Below are positions 11,272-23,800 of a stretch of DNA of 64,000 bases, one piece after another (the first letter of the stretch is position 1; each line of letters starts with the position of its first letter). The stretch comes from Anthopleura xanthogrammica (Eukaryota > Cnidaria > Anthozoa > Actiniaria > Actiniidae). The stretch lies in assembly GCA_964019055.1 (NCBI GenBank), contig OZ025222.1, positions 2,619,746-2,683,745 of the forward strand. The letters run 5' to 3'. The notes beneath the pieces were generated by a model. It was not told the DNA's origin. It ran no database searches and was given only the letters and a program-made list of their open reading frames with translations. A program made the translations under genes and the position numbers.

Positions 11272-11421
11272 GGCTACATATAGGAAATTACATGGTCGCG
11301 CGGAGATACGAATTTTATCTTCGAGTGTTGATATTATCTCTCACGAGTGAAAGATAATATGAGCACGAGAAGATAAAATTCGTATCTCCAAGCAGCCATG
11401 TAATTTTCTGTTTATTATATG
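11272..11421. mobile_element. Foldback element; partial copy at 12178-12262
   Basis: GAGATACGAATTTTATCTTC in the left arm pairs with GAAGATAAAATTCGTATCTC in the right arm, flanked by TTACATGG/CCATGTAA. A second copy of the left arm is at 12178-12262, ending near TTTCATATAATAAA, which also recurs at 11566-11580. Non-coding. Confidence 0.75.
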
Positions 11422-11579
11422 AAATCTTCAATGAAAATTAGTGGAGAATTTGAGGAGCTGAGCAAAAAGTCGAAATTTGACACCACCAGTGTTGATATAA
11501 ATCGTATCCCCACTAGCCACTGGTGGGAGTGGGAATCATTTTGATGTCACTCAATATCACACTCTATTTCATATAATAA

Positions 11580-13305
11580 AAACACATATACGGCGTCCCT
11601 ACCTTTAACCAATTATAAGAAAATTTTGGTTGAAATGCGAGTCAGTTCACTACTCAATAACATTATAATCGAATCTACAGCAGGTTAAATCAGTGCAATT
11701 TTGAACATTCTATTCCTGAGAACCTCAGTATGTTGCGCTAAAGTAGTAATATCTCGAACATGACCTGTTGTTAACGCACTAGTGCTTTCACCACTTTGGC
11801 TGAGTGTGGGCAGAGAGAGCAGAATTGTCTATGCCCCAGAGGCTTTTTTTGGTTTATTCAGTTTTCCTCCTTCCGAATATTTCAATTTGATCCTGGAATG
11901 AGAGCCACAGGTTTGTTATCTTTCATCAGACTACTGAGTTTTCAATTCTTTTGCAAAATAAAGACCTCTGGCTCAGAAGACTGAGTCACCCTCTACTCTC
12001 GAAATTAGGTTTTTAGGCTTTTCATACTGATCTAAATTTTGCTACCTAATTAAAAAAATCGCATTATATGCTCGCAATATCTCCCAGGTATATTCACGAG
12101 AGCCACGTATACCCTGTCTGAGACCAAAATCCCGAAAAACCATACCCTATCCAGCGGAACATCCCCGTTTAGGCTATATATATAGGATATTACATGGTCG
12201 CGCGGAGATACGAATTTTATCTTCGAGTGTTGATGTTATCTCTCATAATTTCATATAATAAAGCCATTTATCCTTGGTTTTATACATATGGTCATATGTT
12301 TTATAATCTATAATTATTTCGGTTCGAATTGAATACGTTTTCTAACGCTTTTGAAGGCTTAGAATAATGGTTTTTTCTTTCAGTTTTTCCTTCTGGTAAA
12401 ATCAAAAGAAGTGGTCACGCTGTAACCGGCGTTATGTCGCGTCACACAATTGTCACGTTTTTAGCACTATATATACTGTTCTAGGGAGCTCCGCTTTTAG
12501 GCACTAATCCTTAAATCTATATATTATAATTATATGGAAGCGATTCTTAAGATCATATATATTTTTTTCTAAAACACACAAATAAGCTTACCAGTAACAA
12601 TCGATTGCAATCGCATATTCAAATCAAGGTATAAGCATGACATCAAACTTCAGACATTTTTTGTTTGCTTGCTTTATTACTAGTAATTAATGTACTTCTA
12701 TAATGTTACTTTACCTATAGCTTTATGATGATTGGTTCACTTACGATTTGTTCCTGAAAACAACATGGGAAGAAAGTTTCATTCTTTTACGATTTTCGCG
12801 CGAATACCAAGAATGTGAACAGTTTCAAAGCATTTCTATATGCATACTTTTAGGCACGTGCGTTTGTACGAGTTTCTTTTTGATTTTATTTAATAAAGAA
12901 AAATGAAGCCAAAACATGAGATAACTGGCTGCGGCAGGAATTTTCTAGGTTACAGAAACGTTTAGAAATGCACTTTTAAAAAAGGGTCAGAAAATGATGT
13001 TGTTCAGTGAAGAGTAAAATAACTCAAAAATACCCAAGTCTTACATCTATGATTATTGACGGTGAGAAACTGAAGTAAGTGGGAAAATCAAATGAGGAGG
13101 ATTTGGAATGTGAAAAATAGGATCGAGAATCTTCTAACCAATCGTTGCTTTGAAACCAACGTAAGAAAACCAACAAAGATTTTACATAATCACGGCACTT
13201 TACACTATCTTTATATAAACCTAAAATCAAACGGTTGGTGAATCCTTTGTCATTCGTGGTAATCGGTCCTTTTCAATTCCTGCAAATTATAAAGAAGAGA
13301 ACATA
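11580..13305. other. 3' flank of the large gene, no gene seen
   Basis: AT-rich, no exon recognised apart from the partial foldback at 12178-12262. Minus-strand AATAAA hexamers at 12885-12890 and 13353-13358 are candidate poly(A) signals for the large gene, which ends at 13621; I cannot choose between them. Confidence 0.4.
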
Positions 13306-13435
13306 TTTACAGTCAAAATGGCTGAAGCGTACCCCTAGAATCCTTTAATGAATTTATTACTCGGATATTGAGTTCATTATTCACTCTGACTCCAAACTTG
13401 AAAATAAAAAAATCTACTTGAGTTTTGATTTGACG
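13306..13435. mobile_element. Half copy of the CAGTCAAAACGGC foldback family
   Basis: TACAGTCAAAATGGCTGAAG, the GTACCCC block and the ATTATTCACTCTGA block match the element at 20925-21252. It lies just beyond the stop of the large gene. Confidence 0.6.
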
Positions 13436-13620
13436 GGATGACGGACGGATGGATGGATGGATGAATGGAGGGAAGGGAGATAGGGAAGGACGAAATGAGG
13501 ATTGATAGAGGGATGTGTACATGTGGATCGCCTGCTTCCTTTCTCAAAAAAAATATTGCCACTGATCAACAATTTGGCTTCCATGAAGTATGTTCTATAA
13601 TAACTCTCCACTCACCTTGA

Positions 13621-14821
13621 TTATCGTACGCGTGAAGGACAAGAAGCGTCAAGAATGTCCTTCAATTTCTCGGACAAAACTTTGAAGTCACTGACATGGA
13701 ACACATGTTTGCTTGAGATCTGTCGAAGCTCACTATCGTTTATTCCTTTCCCAACTCCGACGGCTATAATTTTCACCCTCTTGCCCTAAAATGCGAGAAA
13801 AGCCATAAGATTATTCTGAAGAATTTAAAAAAAAAAAAAACTCTTAATGTACTTAATTATGACATACCAACAAAGGTCTGAGGACAGTGGAATAAGGTAA
13901 GCTTCCACGGTTGGTCTTCCCATCGGTCAAGACAAACAACACGTTTGGTACGTTGCTACGGTAACCACCTCGCGAAGAGTACAGGTCACTATTGGCAAGT
14001 TGCAAGGCTCTATCAGTACGTGTTCCACCACTCAAATACCTGATTCCTTTATTGAAAGCAATAGAGTAATTATTCAACAAATTGCTGGATTTGAGATCGG
14101 TAGGGAAAATGGTTAGGGGCAATGGATCTGGACATTAGTTATATATTTGGCGGCCTGGTGGCTACGTTTGTAAAATAAATGAATAAATCAACTTTGTAAT
14201 TCAACTAATAAACTCGCGATCCATTTTGACGTCTCAAGTTGATTAGGGACGGGACCGCCATTATCTTTTGTTCAGTGCACTGAACAAAAGATAAGAAAGG
14301 TCTAATATTATCCATTGTTTTAAATGTGTTCGGCTTGTGAGAAGTTCAACGTTTCAATAGACCTCATCAGCTTGGGTGTAATGTTGTCCCATTTCAGACC
14401 ACGTGTCATTCTCTTGAGAATAAGATTCTTTGTTTGAGTTGTATCCATATTCATGTATCTTCTCATGCGCAACCGTTCAACAATGAAATGATACTCTGGG
14501 GAATGACACGTGGTCTGAAATGGGACAACATTACACCCAAGCCGATGAGGTCTATTGGGCCTTACTCACCATAAACACGACTCAATATGGCTTTAGGGTT
14601 CTGTACCGCTGCCTCATTAAACCTCAAGATCGTGTTTGCCGCTGCATTATAGGCAATGACTCCAAAACGAGTTCCTGAAGACGCGTACTCAAAATGCCTG
14701 ATCAAGCTGGCTACAAAGTCTTGTGCTCTCCTGAAGTTCTCGGCCCCGATGCTTCCTGATCGATCCATAATGACTCCTACATCCATCGCCTGGTGACAAG
14801 AAGGAGTTGCAGGCTTCTTAC
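13621..14821 (-). other. C-terminal vWFA domain and stop
   Basis: Exons 14570-14821, 13868-14046 and 13621-13785. MIDAS is intact: [29 protein letters not shown]. The reading frame ends in TAA (13621-13623) four codons after SCPS, five bases before a remaining GTGAGT donor. The inverted paralogue lacks this stop and reads SCPGQQ there, then splices on. Confidence 0.82.
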
Positions 14822-17800
14822 CTAACGATAAAAGAAAAATATACATTAACTACACAGTGATTTTACTACGTTCTCTCGACCCGAAATAATTACTCAATCA
14901 GCGAACATTTTATCGTTAGCCCAGTATTTCTAGTTTCCTTGATTTAAGCTCGATAAACAACAACTTTTACTTGAAAATAAAACTCATCCGTGAAAACATT
15001 CACCACACATCTTTTAGAAATAGCATATTTCATCGTTGTTGATGGAAAATATTTTGTTTTGACAAGAGGTAATTAAAAAAACTAAGAAATTTTCGCTTTG
15101 ACAAACAATGCATTGCGCGCCTAGATTCCAAATTACCCGTTATGAATGCGATAGGTAACCTTGTGAATTGTCAATCAAGAACAGCCTACCATTACAAAAC
15201 GACTAAAATAATCGCGTCTAAATGATGAATGAGTAAAATACAGATATTATTTGACATCTTGTGTTTGCTTGTTCCTTTGAGCTGCGAATTTATTTATTTT
15301 TGAAATATAGGATAACGTTACCTGCGCAATTAAAAAGGCGTGTCCAAAAAATTAGGAGCCTTTTAAAAACATGTTGAATTTGAGGGTAACAGAAAAATAC
15401 AACTAAAGAAATTACACTTTTTTACGATGGAATTTGTGACATCTTTAGTAATTTCCTGTTAGCTTGCTTCTAAGATAATTTTCAAAAAGGTCTATGGCAT
15501 ACCTGTTGGACATCCATACATTCCCAAACGCATGGAGATGTGACCGTACCAAGACTTAGGCCTCAGACGAAGGTACTGAGCAACAATCGGTGTTGGAAGT
15601 TTATGGCTGACAACTGAATAACGGTCAGTGTTTGCAGCAAATGTCTAAAAGTGCAAAGGAAAATAGCATTAATTATCACCGACGTTTACAAATTTATAAA
15701 TTCGCTGCCTCGAAAAGAAGCATCCTTAGATCGACCCCGCATTTCTCACCCACTTTTCTTCAACGTCCACTCCATTTTGTATTTACACAACTTCTCTCAA
15801 ATTCATGTAGCTTGAAATTGAAGTATCCTTTGATAGATTGAAGAGATAGTGCGCTAACTTTGCAGGAATGCCTTCCGGGTTTTTCCCGGGAAGTTGCTGC
15901 TTTGTATGTGTAGATGAAAAAGCCGATCAATGCTAAATATAGCGATTTAGTTATTTTCTTTTTTTATGTCTACAAATATAGTCTTTTTAGAATCTCTTAT
16001 TTTAATTCCAAATATAGATATTACATAGACTAAACTTAGGTACGTTTATTATGTGGCTTTCTAATCGTCACGTCATTATTTCGCCATCGTCGTCGTGTGT
16101 TCCCTGATTATTCCGGACGGTAGGACAAGTTGAAATGGGAAATTAGCACTACAGCCAAATAAATTAGCTTCATATATTGCGGCTGAAGGTTATTGAGAAC
16201 TAAACGTTTTGGGCTGCATACGAGTATGTGCACCCAATGTTACTCGTACCTTGACTGCTCCGCCAACTCTGTAAGGAGTAAACCGGACTCCATCTTCACT
16301 GTACTCAGCAGTGTAGGTCCTGACCCACTGGTTAGCATCATGACGTCCCTTTGTAGAAATGCGTGTAACCTTCATCTCTCGACCAAAGTCAACAAGCAGC
16401 CACTGATTGGCATTGTTAGATCGTGCAGACCAGGCACCGGTTCTCCCTCCTCCACCAACGAAGTCCAGCTTGCCGTTCGCAGCTCTGTGATTGTAATTCC
16501 AGTCCGAAGACGAAGACAACATCCAGTCGTCTAGGTTAATGACTCCAGCACAAGTTGGCGTTGATGGAATAGGAAAACCTTGAAAACAAGAAAAAGATGT
16601 ACACAAGATGTAACTCAATAAAGATTCAATAAAAAATTAACAAAACGTAAGTACTTAGTGATTAGTTTTATGGGTTATGCGAAGTATGGTAAAGTGGAGA
16701 AGCTTTCTCGGGTCAAAGCCGTAAGAGCCGATTGCTCCAAAGATCAAACTCCCACACTTTTATTACTTACCACTAGTACATCCGTAGATTTCAAATCGAA
16801 GGGAGATGTGGGATTGCCAAGACTTCGGACGGATCCTGATGTATCTGGCAATGATGGCGGTCTCCAAAATATTACCAACTACAGTGTTTCGGTCACTGTT
16901 TCCCATTAAGACCTGACCTCCTTTGTAGTTTTCAAAATGATGTCCAGCCAAACTGTATTGCAGTGAATAGGATCTGACCCACTGGTTAGCATCTTGACGG
17001 CCTTGTGTTGCGATACCGCTTACCTTCACAACTCGACCCATATCTACCTGGATCCATTGGTTAACATCGTTTGTCCTTGCTGACCACGCGCCTGTCTTGT
17101 GACCCACTCTAGCTGTACCGAGTCTTGCCCGGGATGGTGAATGGTTAGCATCCCACATGGAAGATGCTGTAATACTGGAGTCAGGGATGGTTTTTCCTTT
17201 CATTCCAAGTGCAGACAGGCAAGTTTCAGCAGGAATTTGAAAGCCTGTCCAAATGATAAAAAGTGTATTAAAATTGAGCATTTTTACTGGTCGTGTACAT
17301 AACTTAAACAACGAAAACAATAACTGACCAAGATTATCGTATGACACACCCTAAATCTAATGTTAAGGTCCGTTTACACTAGCAAATTTATCGCGCGACT
17401 TGAGCGGCGATTGCAATGGCGATTTTATCGCGACCCAAATCCCAGCGAGTTGCACTAAATTTCGATCATGTTTGAATTGGCGGCGACATAGCAGCGATCT
17501 ATCGCCGTGAAATCGCCATAAAATCGCCGCTCAAGTCGCGCGACAAAGTTGCTAGTGTAAACGGGCCTTTACAATTAAATAAATGCGATAAATTCCATAT
17601 TCAACTGTCTTACTCATAGTATGCGTTAAACAGTGGCGATAACCTTCATTTATCGCCACTAGTGATGATAACTAGTTATTGCCACTGTTTAACGCATACT
17701 AATACATGTGTGTGTACCTTGAAATGCTGAAAAACCCGACTAACTTTAGTAACACTTTAGAAATACTTTCCTTTAAAAAATGACTCAAACTTGAATATTG

Positions 17801-20800
17801 CTAGAGTTAAAAATTTCTTTAATTTTGTAATAAACTTACTGTGCCTAGAACCCCGAGTCCCAACCTTACTAACCCCTATTACTAACCATTACAATACAAC
17901 GGGTAATGCGTTGGTATTCTTGGTTGTTTTTTTTAACTTATATTCTTTTTTTTTTTTTTAAGTTATATATTAACGATGTCTCAATATGTTAGTTTGAGGA
18001 GGCTCGAAATGGTTTTCCTTGAACGGGCGCGCGCCCGCCCTTAAATGACGTGGCACTGAACCATTTGTAATGGAAATAGGAAAATTTTGTCCCAAAAATA
18101 CATAAATTAAAATAATTCAAAAACTGGACGGTAAAGTTTTTTAAAACTTTGCATGTGGGTTTTATTTAATGGTTCGTAAGTGCTAAGAAAAACTAAAAAA
18201 ATTCTGTAATGGGGAATCGAACGTCCTAAAATAGACTTCATTGATTTTTGAGAATTCCTCATTACATAATTTTTTCTTTTTCGGTCGAATCAAAGATTGG
18301 CACATGAAGTTCAAACATGCTACTTTTAAAAGATTTTCAACGTGCGGTTTTTCAGTTATGATTTTTTAAATGAAAAACTTTGCACACATTTGAAGTGTTC
18401 TTTCGTTGTCATAGCAACGTGTTAGGTGTCAACTTGCGGTCATATATTAGGCATATAAAGTTTTTCAGGGTCATTTCTGTTAGTCTATATGCAAGTTCAA
18501 AAACCCTTTCTAGCCTCCTTAACATGTCTAAGACGAAATCTTTTTATTTATTTTTGCCATCGGTCATAGGATAAATTGGTTATACAATGGCCACTCGTGT
18601 AATAAAAGATTTATCATCGCTCGAGAAAGGCCACTCGGACTTCGCCCTCGTGGCCTTTAAGCTTCATTCGCGATGATAAATCCTTTATCACACGAGCTTA
18701 TTTTTACCTGAAGTGCATCCATAAACCTCGGCCCTCATGGAAATGTGTCCTTGCCAAGTTCGTGGATGAATTCGCAGATATCGAGCGTATATCACTCGCT
18801 TCAGCTCATGACTGACAACAGTTGATCGATCAGAATTTCCAGTAAGCTCCTGTGACAAAAGAAAAGAGAAATGATACTTTGTCCATCAAGATTAATATTT
18901 TGTTTCATAAACCACACGAAATATCTATTTATGTATTGCACAAGCGACGAATACCTGAAATAGCTTGAAATAGGATTTTACTTACCTGTCCTGTATACGT
19001 GCTCCAGAACACGCCATCTCTGCTATAAGAAAGTGTGTAACTCTTAACCCATTGGTTAGCATCCTGGCGGCCTTGGGTAGCTATTTTGGTGATTTTAGCA
19101 ATTTTTTTGAAGTCTACTTGAAACCATTGTTCAGCATTATTGTGTCTAGCGGACCACGCTCCCGTTCGTCCTGCACCGGCACGGAAATGAAGCCTTCCAT
19201 TGGCCGCCCGATGACCGGAATTCCATTCAGAGGAAGCACGAATTTGGGAATCGCTCACAACATGCGATTGAAGTCCAAGAGGATATCCACACGTTGGGCC
19301 GGTAGGAATTTTAAATCCTTAGACATAAAACAGAATAAAATGAACACATAATTGAAGAAACAATAAAAATTCTCTCACAAAAATATTCGAAGCAAATGAA
19401 GGCAGTAATTCCACCTCTGAATGAAACTAGAAGGTATTGACATCCAATTAAAAGCTAAGCTAGAACTAAAATTCGACCCAGGTACGAGTCAGGGCTTCAG
19501 TAGTAATTAGCTTTAAGGTTATGCGGAGTATGGTAAGGTGGGGAAGTTTTCTCGGGTCAAAGCCGTAAGAGGCGATCGCTCCAAAGCTCAAACTCCCACA
19601 CTTTTATTACTTACCACTAGTACATCCGTAGATTTCAAATCTCAGGGAGACGTGTCCAGACCAAGACTTTGGACGGATTCTAATATATCTGGCAATAATG
19701 GCGGGCTCCAAAATATTTCCAACTATGGTGTTTCGGTCACTGTTTGCCATTAAGACCTGACCTCCTTTGTAATCTTTAAAATGACCTCCATCAACGCTGT
19801 ATTGCACTGTATAGGATTTGACCCACTGGTTAGCATCTTGACGACCTTGTGTTGAAATACGGGATACTTTGACAAATCGACCAAAATTTACTTGGATCCA
19901 CTGGTAAGCATCATTCCTCCTTGCTGACCATGCGCCTGTTTTGTGACCTACTCTAACTGTACCGAGTCTTGCCCGGGATGGTGAATGGTTAGCATCCCAC
20001 ATGGAAGAGGCTGTGATACTGGAATCAGGTATGGTTTTTCTCTGCATTCCAAGGACAGACACACAAGTTTCAGCAGGAACATGAAAGCCTGGCCAAATGA
20101 GAAAGATGTGTTAAAATTGACCGTTCAATGGTCGTGTACATCACTTAAACAAAGAGAATTACAACCAAGATTCTCCAGTGTTATTGATTCTTACCTGAAG
20201 TGCATCCATAAACCTCAGCCCTCATGGAAATGTGTCCTTGCCAGCTTCGTGGATGAATTCGCAGATATCGAGCGTATATCACTCGTTTCAACTCATGGCT
20301 GACAACAGTTGATCGATCAGAATTTCCAGTAAACACCTGCGACCAATAAAGAGAAATACCACTTTGTCCATCAACATTTTTTTATAAACCCTACGAAATA
20401 TCTATTTAACCACTGACACAAGTGGCGTATTCCTGAAATAATTTGAAATATATGATACTACTAACCTCTGTCGGATATGTGCTCCAGAACACGCCGTCTC
20501 TGCTATAAGAAAGTGTGTAACTCTTAACCCATTGGTTAGCATCCTGGCGGCCTTGGGTAGCTATTTTGGTGATTTTAGCAATTTTTTTGAAGTCTACTTG
20601 AAACCATTGTTCAGCATTATTGGCTCTTGCGGACCACGCACCAGTTCGTCCTGCACCGGCACGGAAATGAAGCCTTCCATTGGCCGCCCGATGACCGGAA
20701 TTCCATTCAGAGGAAGCACGGATTTGGGAATCGCTCACAAGATGCGATTGAAGTCCAAGAGGATATCCACACGTTGGGCCGGTAGGAATTTCAAATCCTT

Positions 20801-23800
20801 CAACATGAAACAGAATTGAACAATCATATAATTAAAGAAACATTGAAAATTCACTCTGACGCCTGAAGCAACTGAACGCAATAATTCAACCTATGAATGA
20901 AACTGGAAGGTATTGTCATTCAATTACAGTCAAAACAGCTCAAGCGTACCCCCTGAGCTCCATTAATGATTTTATTATTCGGATATTGAGTTGATTATTC
21001 ACTCTGAGTTTTCATTAAAAAATCAGTGGAAGACTCCAAATATTACATTCATTTCATAACTAGAATCCTAAGGGATGTCCTTTCTGGGGAGTTTTTCTAC
21101 CTTGGCATGGCAATTATTGGGGAATCCAATCAAAACTCACATAGATAACGCCTTTTTTAAGTTTGGTGTCAGAGTGAATAATGAATTCAATGTTCGAATA
21201 GAAAATTCGTTAATGGATTTTCGGGATGTGCGCTTAAGCCGTTTTGACTGTAACAGCTACGCTAGAACAGAAAAAGATAACGCCCTAAATTCGACCCGGT
21301 TCCAAGTCAGTGCTTAAAACAGCTTTACACGGAACGCAGCTGTGAGAATTGGTTGTCGTTACGCTTTCACACTCGTGCTTCCATGACTTACCACTAGTGC
21401 ATCCGTAGATTTCGAATCTCAGGGAGACGTGTCCAGACCAAGACTTTGGACTGATCCTGATGTATCTGGCAATAATGGCGGGCTCCAAGTTATTACCAAC
21501 TATGGTGTTTCGGTCACTGTTTGCCATTAAGACCTGACCTCCTTTGTAATCTTTAAAATGACCTCCATCAACGCTATATTGGACTGTATAGGACTTGACC
21601 CACTGGTTAGCATCTTGACGACCTTGTGTTGAAATACGGGATACTTTGACAAATCGACCAAAATCTACTTGAATCCACTGGTTAGCATCATTCCTCCTTG
21701 CTGACCATGCGCCTGTTTTGTGACCTACTCTAACTGTACCGAGTCTTGCCCGAGATGGTGAATGGTTAGCATCCCACATGGAAGAGGCTGTGATACTGGA
21801 ATCAGGTATGGTTTTTCTCTGCATTCCAAGGACAGACACACAAGTTTCAGCAGGAACATGAAAGCCTGGCCAAATGAGAAAGATGTGTTAAAATTGACCG
21901 TTCAATGGTCGTGTACATCACTTAAACAAAGAGAATGACAACCAAGATTCTCCAGTGTTATTGATTCTTACCTGAAGTGCATCCGTAAACCTCAGCCCTC
22001 ATGGAAATGTGTCCTTGCCAGCTTCGTGGATGAATTCGCAGATATCGAGCGTATATCACTCGTTTCAACTCATGGCTGACAACAGTTGATCGATCAGAAT
22101 TTCCAGTAAACACCTGCGACCAATAAAGAGAAATACCACTTTGTCCATCAACATTTTTTTATAAACCCTACGAAATATCTATTTAACCACTGACACAAGT
22201 GGCGTATTCCTGAAATAATTTGAAATATATGATACTACTAACCTCTGTCGGATATGTGCTCCAGAACACGCCATCTCTGCTATAAGAAAGTGTGTAACTC
22301 TTAACCCATTGGTTAGCATCCTGGCGGCCTTGGGTAGCTATTTTGGTGATTTTAGCAATTTTTTTGAAGTCTACTTGAAACCATTGTTCAGCATTATTGG
22401 CTCTTGCGGACCACGCACCAGTTCGTCCTGCACCGGCACGGAAATGAAGCCTTCCATTGGCCGCCCGATGACCGGAATTCCACTCAGAGGAGGCACGAAT
22501 TTGGGAATCGCTCACAACATGCGATTGAAGTCCAAGAGCATATCCACAGGTTGGGCTTGGAGGAATTTCAAATCCTACGATAAAATATTTGAATAAACCA
22601 CGAAGAAGTCACTAAAATACCGTATTGAGCAACTGAAGTCAATGTTTCAAATGTTTACGCTAACGAAGCTGCCAGATATTAGTAGCTGTATCGAACGAAA
22701 GGCGAAACCAAGAACTCTCGAACCCAGAAATTGATCTAGTTTGAGTTAGCGTTGAAATTACGAGCCACAGCAGTGAGTAGCGGTGCCTAAACTCTACGAA
22801 ATGCTTTCATGATCATTACTTACCACTTGTACATCCGTAAATTTCAAATCGAAGGGAGATGTGGGATTGCCAAGACTTCGGACGGATCCTGATGTATCTG
22901 GCAATAATGGCGGGCTCCAAAATATTACCAACTACAGTGTTTCGGTCACTGTTTCCCAAAAGGACCTGACCTCCTTGATAGTTTTTAAAAGAACCACCAT
23001 CCAAGCTGTATTGCAGTGAATAGGATCTGACCCACTGGTTAGCATCTTGACGACCTTGAGTCCTAATTCCAGATACTTTGGCAAATCGACCCAAATCTAC
23101 TTGGATCCACTGGTTAGCATCATTCCTCCTTGCTGACCATGCGCCTGTCTTGCTACCCACTCTTACTGTACCGAGTCTTGCCCGAGATGGTGAATGGTTA
23201 GCATCCCACATGGAAGAGGCTGTGATACTGGAGTCAGGGATGGTTTTTCCTTGCATTCCTAGAGCTTTACGGCAGGTTGCTGGAGGCACCACCTTCTTAG
23301 CTTATCATTGAGAAAATACGAGTAGTTAATACTAGATTTCGTATAAATTGGGGTTACCTCTTTTTTATTGTATCCCTTTGAAAAAATCGTACAACCAAGT
23401 TTTGGCTATTGTATCACAGCGTGGGACACTCACAGCAGAGCTAATATGGGTAGCATGGGTGGCGTACGCTGCTAACGCGTCACCTTTCACCACCGTGTTT
23501 CCAAAGGTTAGGGTCTCTGGTTCGAGTCCTGCGGTCGCCATATGTGAAATGAGTTTATTTGATATGCAGTCGCTCCTGTGCTACGAGGTTTTTTTCCGGG
23601 CCCTCCGGTTTCCTCCCTCCGTAAAAAATCAACATGTGAGTCGAGTGTAGTATGTAATGAATATTCAATGTAGTATGTGTGTGAATGTGGACGGGGGGGC
23701 ACCTCTGAATGGGCATGGTTCCCCTTGTGTCTTCCTGGGCTTCGCCCGGAAAAGGATTAACTAAAGCTCCAATTACTTTGAAGCCCAGGATAGACACAGC

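Larger units (their letters stand above)
18708..22574 (-). other. F5/8C domains 9-13
   Basis: Domain 9: 22243-22574 and 21972-22113. Domain 10: 21392-21865. Domain 11: 20466-20797 and 20195-20336. Domain 12: 19615-20088. Domain 13: 18986-19317 and 18708-18849. Exon lengths repeat exactly as 332/142/474. Strands [16 protein letters not shown] and IRPKSW...IYGC are conserved. The 9+10 and 11+12 pairs are near-identical, introns included. Confidence 0.88.

Noticed and set aside
5020..23311. Many plus-strand frames opposite the F5/8C exons (70-113 codons)
   Set aside because: They are antisense shadows that recur with every repeat of the domain; the minus-strand frames carry the domain motifs and proper splice sites.
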